Source of the DNA: DAIRFP01 sp036794995
GTDB lineage: Bacteria > Desulfobacterota > Binatia > UBA9968
Direction of reading: 5' to 3'
DNA: 6,299 nucleotides
NCBI GenBank assembly: GCA_036794995.1
Contig: DAIRFP010000279.1
Location: 1 to 6,299 of the forward strand
Shown here: in pieces, positions 5,237 through 6,299 of the stretch
Layout: every line of letters starts with the position of its first letter
Position numbering within the stretch: the stretch's first letter is position 1
Position numbers and translations under genes: made by a program
The notes under the pieces: model-generated
Database searches by the model: none
The model's input: only the letters and a program-made list of their open reading frames with translations
Told to the model about the DNA's origin: nothing

Positions 5237-6193
5237 ATGTTTCTTAGCCTGCTGGTCGCAGTGCTGGCCACCGCTGCTCTCGCCGGCACTGCCCATAGCA
5301 TCGACCGCGTACGGATCGGCGTGTCCAACTACAATCTTTCGAACCTCACCGTCGGCGTCGCTCACACGAAGGATTTCTTCAAACAAGAAGGCATCGACGC
5401 CGAAATCATTCGCATGAACCCGAACGTAGCCACGATGGCGCTGGTGAGTGGCGACGTAGACTACACCACTCTCATCGGATCCGTCATCGGCGCCAACTTG
5501 AAGGGCGCTAAACTCAAAATGATCGCTTGTTCTCAGGATCGGACCCCCTTGGCGCTGGTCGCCAGGCCGGAGATCAAATCCGGCAAAGACCTTAAAGGCA
5601 AAACCATCGGCGTCGGTTCCTATGGTTCCACGCCGGATATTGTGGCGCGGATGGTCGTGAAGCATTTCGGCATTGACCCGGAAACCGAGATCAAAGTGTT
5701 GGCGCTAGGTTCCGATGGCGCGAGGCTGGCAGCGCTCAAAGAAGGCGTGGTGGACGTGATCATCGTAGCGCCGCCGGTGGATTTCGAAGGCCAGAAGATG
5801 GGGTTCAATATCGTTAGCCGGGCTGGGGAGATTTTTCGGTTTCCCTATAATGGCTTGGGAACCAGCGTGAAAAAAATCAACGAGAAGCCGGATGAGGTCA
5901 AAAGAGTTCTCCGGGCTTTGATCAAGGCCAACGGATTTATTCGCACCAACAAAGAAGGCACGATCCAGGTCCTGGTGAATTGGGCCAAGACTAAACCGGA
6001 ATTTGCCACAGCCGCTTACGATTCCTCAGTGGGCGTCTTCAGCTCCGACGGCACTATTCCGGAGGACGGGCTCCGAATCGTGATCGAGAACTTTAGAAAG
6101 TCCATGAATATCACGCGCCAAGTGGCCGTGAATGAGGTTGCCGACACTGGCCCGTTGCGCGAGGCGCAACGGGAGCTAGGAATGAGAAAATAG
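5237..6193 (+). CDS. ABC-type substrate-binding protein, NMT1/THI5/SsuA-like (SBP3)
   Basis: A 318-residue secreted binding protein of the nitrate/sulfonate/pyrimidine-precursor (SsuA/TauA/THI5-like) superfamily. Signal peptide about residues 1-21 (FLSLLVAVLATAALAGTA core, cleavage near AHS-IDRV). The mature domain begins VRIGVSNYNLSNLTVGVAHTK, the usual first strand and helix, followed by FFKQEGIDAEII (47-58), ALVSGDVDYTTLIGS (68-82), DLKGKTIGVGSYGSTPD (118-134) and AALKEGVVDVIIVAPP (165-180), all standard for the fold. Length is normal and the frame is intact. The family binds sulfonates, thiamine precursors, nitrate or aromatic acids such as phthalate, and the residues seen do not decide which. 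Like SBP2 its signal peptide lacks a basic residue before the hydrophobic core. It belongs to a different family from SBP1 and SBP2, so the cluster pairs two binding folds. Confidence 0.9.
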   Translation: MFLSLLVAVLATAALAGTAHSIDRVRIGVSNYNLSNLTVGVAHTKDFFKQEGIDAEIIRMNPNVATMALVSGDVDYTTLIGSVIGANLKGAKLKMIACSQDRTPLALVARPEIKSGKDLKGKTIGVGSYGSTPDIVARMVVKHFGIDPETEIKVLALGSDGARLAALKEGVVDVIIVAPPVDFEGQKMGFNIVSRAGEIFRFPYNGLGTSVKKINEKPDEVKRVLRALIKANGFIRTNKEGTIQVLVNWAKTKPEFATAAYDSSVGVFSSDGTIPEDGLRIVIENFRKSMNITRQVAVNEVADTGPLREAQRELGMRK

Positions 6194-6235
6194 CTCTCCG
6201 GGTTTCCTGTGAAGAAGTATCCGCCAGGAAGCATC

Positions 6236-6248
6236 CGGCGCAGCGCCG
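6236..6248. repeat. Small palindrome after SBP3
   Basis: CGGCGC and GCGCCG flank a single A (6236-6248). As RNA this would form a 4-bp stem with loop GCAGC. A looser stem just upstream pairs TTCCTG (6204-6209) with CAGGAA (6225-6230). No T-run follows, so terminator function is doubtful. Confidence 0.4.
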
Positions 6249-6272
6249 CAACCAAAAACTCGGAATATCTCC

Positions 6273-6297
6273 CGCAAAGGCGCAAAGGCCGCAAAGG
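6273..6297. repeat. CGCAAAGG short tandem repeat at window edge
   Basis: Three exact copies of CGCAAAGG lie at 6273-6280, 6281-6288 and 6290-6297, the last offset by one extra C. The array may continue past the window. Intergenic runs of CGCAAAG-type units with slightly varying spacing are widely dispersed in environmental bacterial genomes (recalled knowledge). Confidence 0.7.
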
Positions 6298-6299
6298 TC

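Noticed and set aside
6273..6299. CRISPR array
   Set aside because: Units of 8 bp with 0-1 nt between them are a simple tandem repeat, not repeats with unique spacers.

Overview
The window looks like chromosomal sequence from an uncultured or environmental Gram-negative bacterium. Three of the five genes encode proteins with secretion signals and periplasmic solute-binding folds, which implies an outer-membrane-type cell. The non-coding stretches carry REP-like palindromes of kinds common in metagenome-derived genomes (Desulfobacterota/Binatota/Rokubacteria-like bacteria). That placement is an impression from gene style and repeats, not a demonstrated assignment.

Layout: (1) 1-245 has no supported gene. 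It holds a 169-bp MITE-like element (56-224) with imperfect terminal inverted repeats, flanked by an 8-bp direct repeat, with a nested palindrome at its centre. (2) 246-2067, minus strand: an IclR-family regulator followed about 10 bp later by a solute-binding protein gene (SBP1), almost certainly co-transcribed. (3) 2068-2223: divergent control region, with a recognisable promoter for the regulator and a small dyad. (4) 2224-3633, plus strand: a UbiD-family (prenylated-FMN) decarboxylase. (5) 3634-4136: 503 bp without a supported gene, filled with short direct repeats and at least four palindromes. (6) 4137-6193, plus strand: two more solute-binding protein genes, SBP2 (same family as SBP1) and SBP3 (NMT1/THI5/SsuA-like), each behind a strong AGGAGG ribosome-binding site and separated by 59 bp. 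(7) 6194-6299: downstream region ending in a CGCAAAGG tandem repeat cut by the window edge.

Working model (inference): the IclR regulator senses a small organic, possibly aromatic, acid and controls itself, SBP1 and the divergent UbiD decarboxylase. The binding proteins would capture related compounds in the periplasm. No ABC permease, ATPase, TRAP/TTT membrane component or UbiX prenyltransferase is present, so the system is incomplete here and its partners must lie outside the window. Nothing here proves a wholly new system. The most unusual points are three orphan binding proteins of two different folds around a UbiD gene, the MITE-like element, the palindrome-dense spacer, and a possibly leaderless regulator mRNA.
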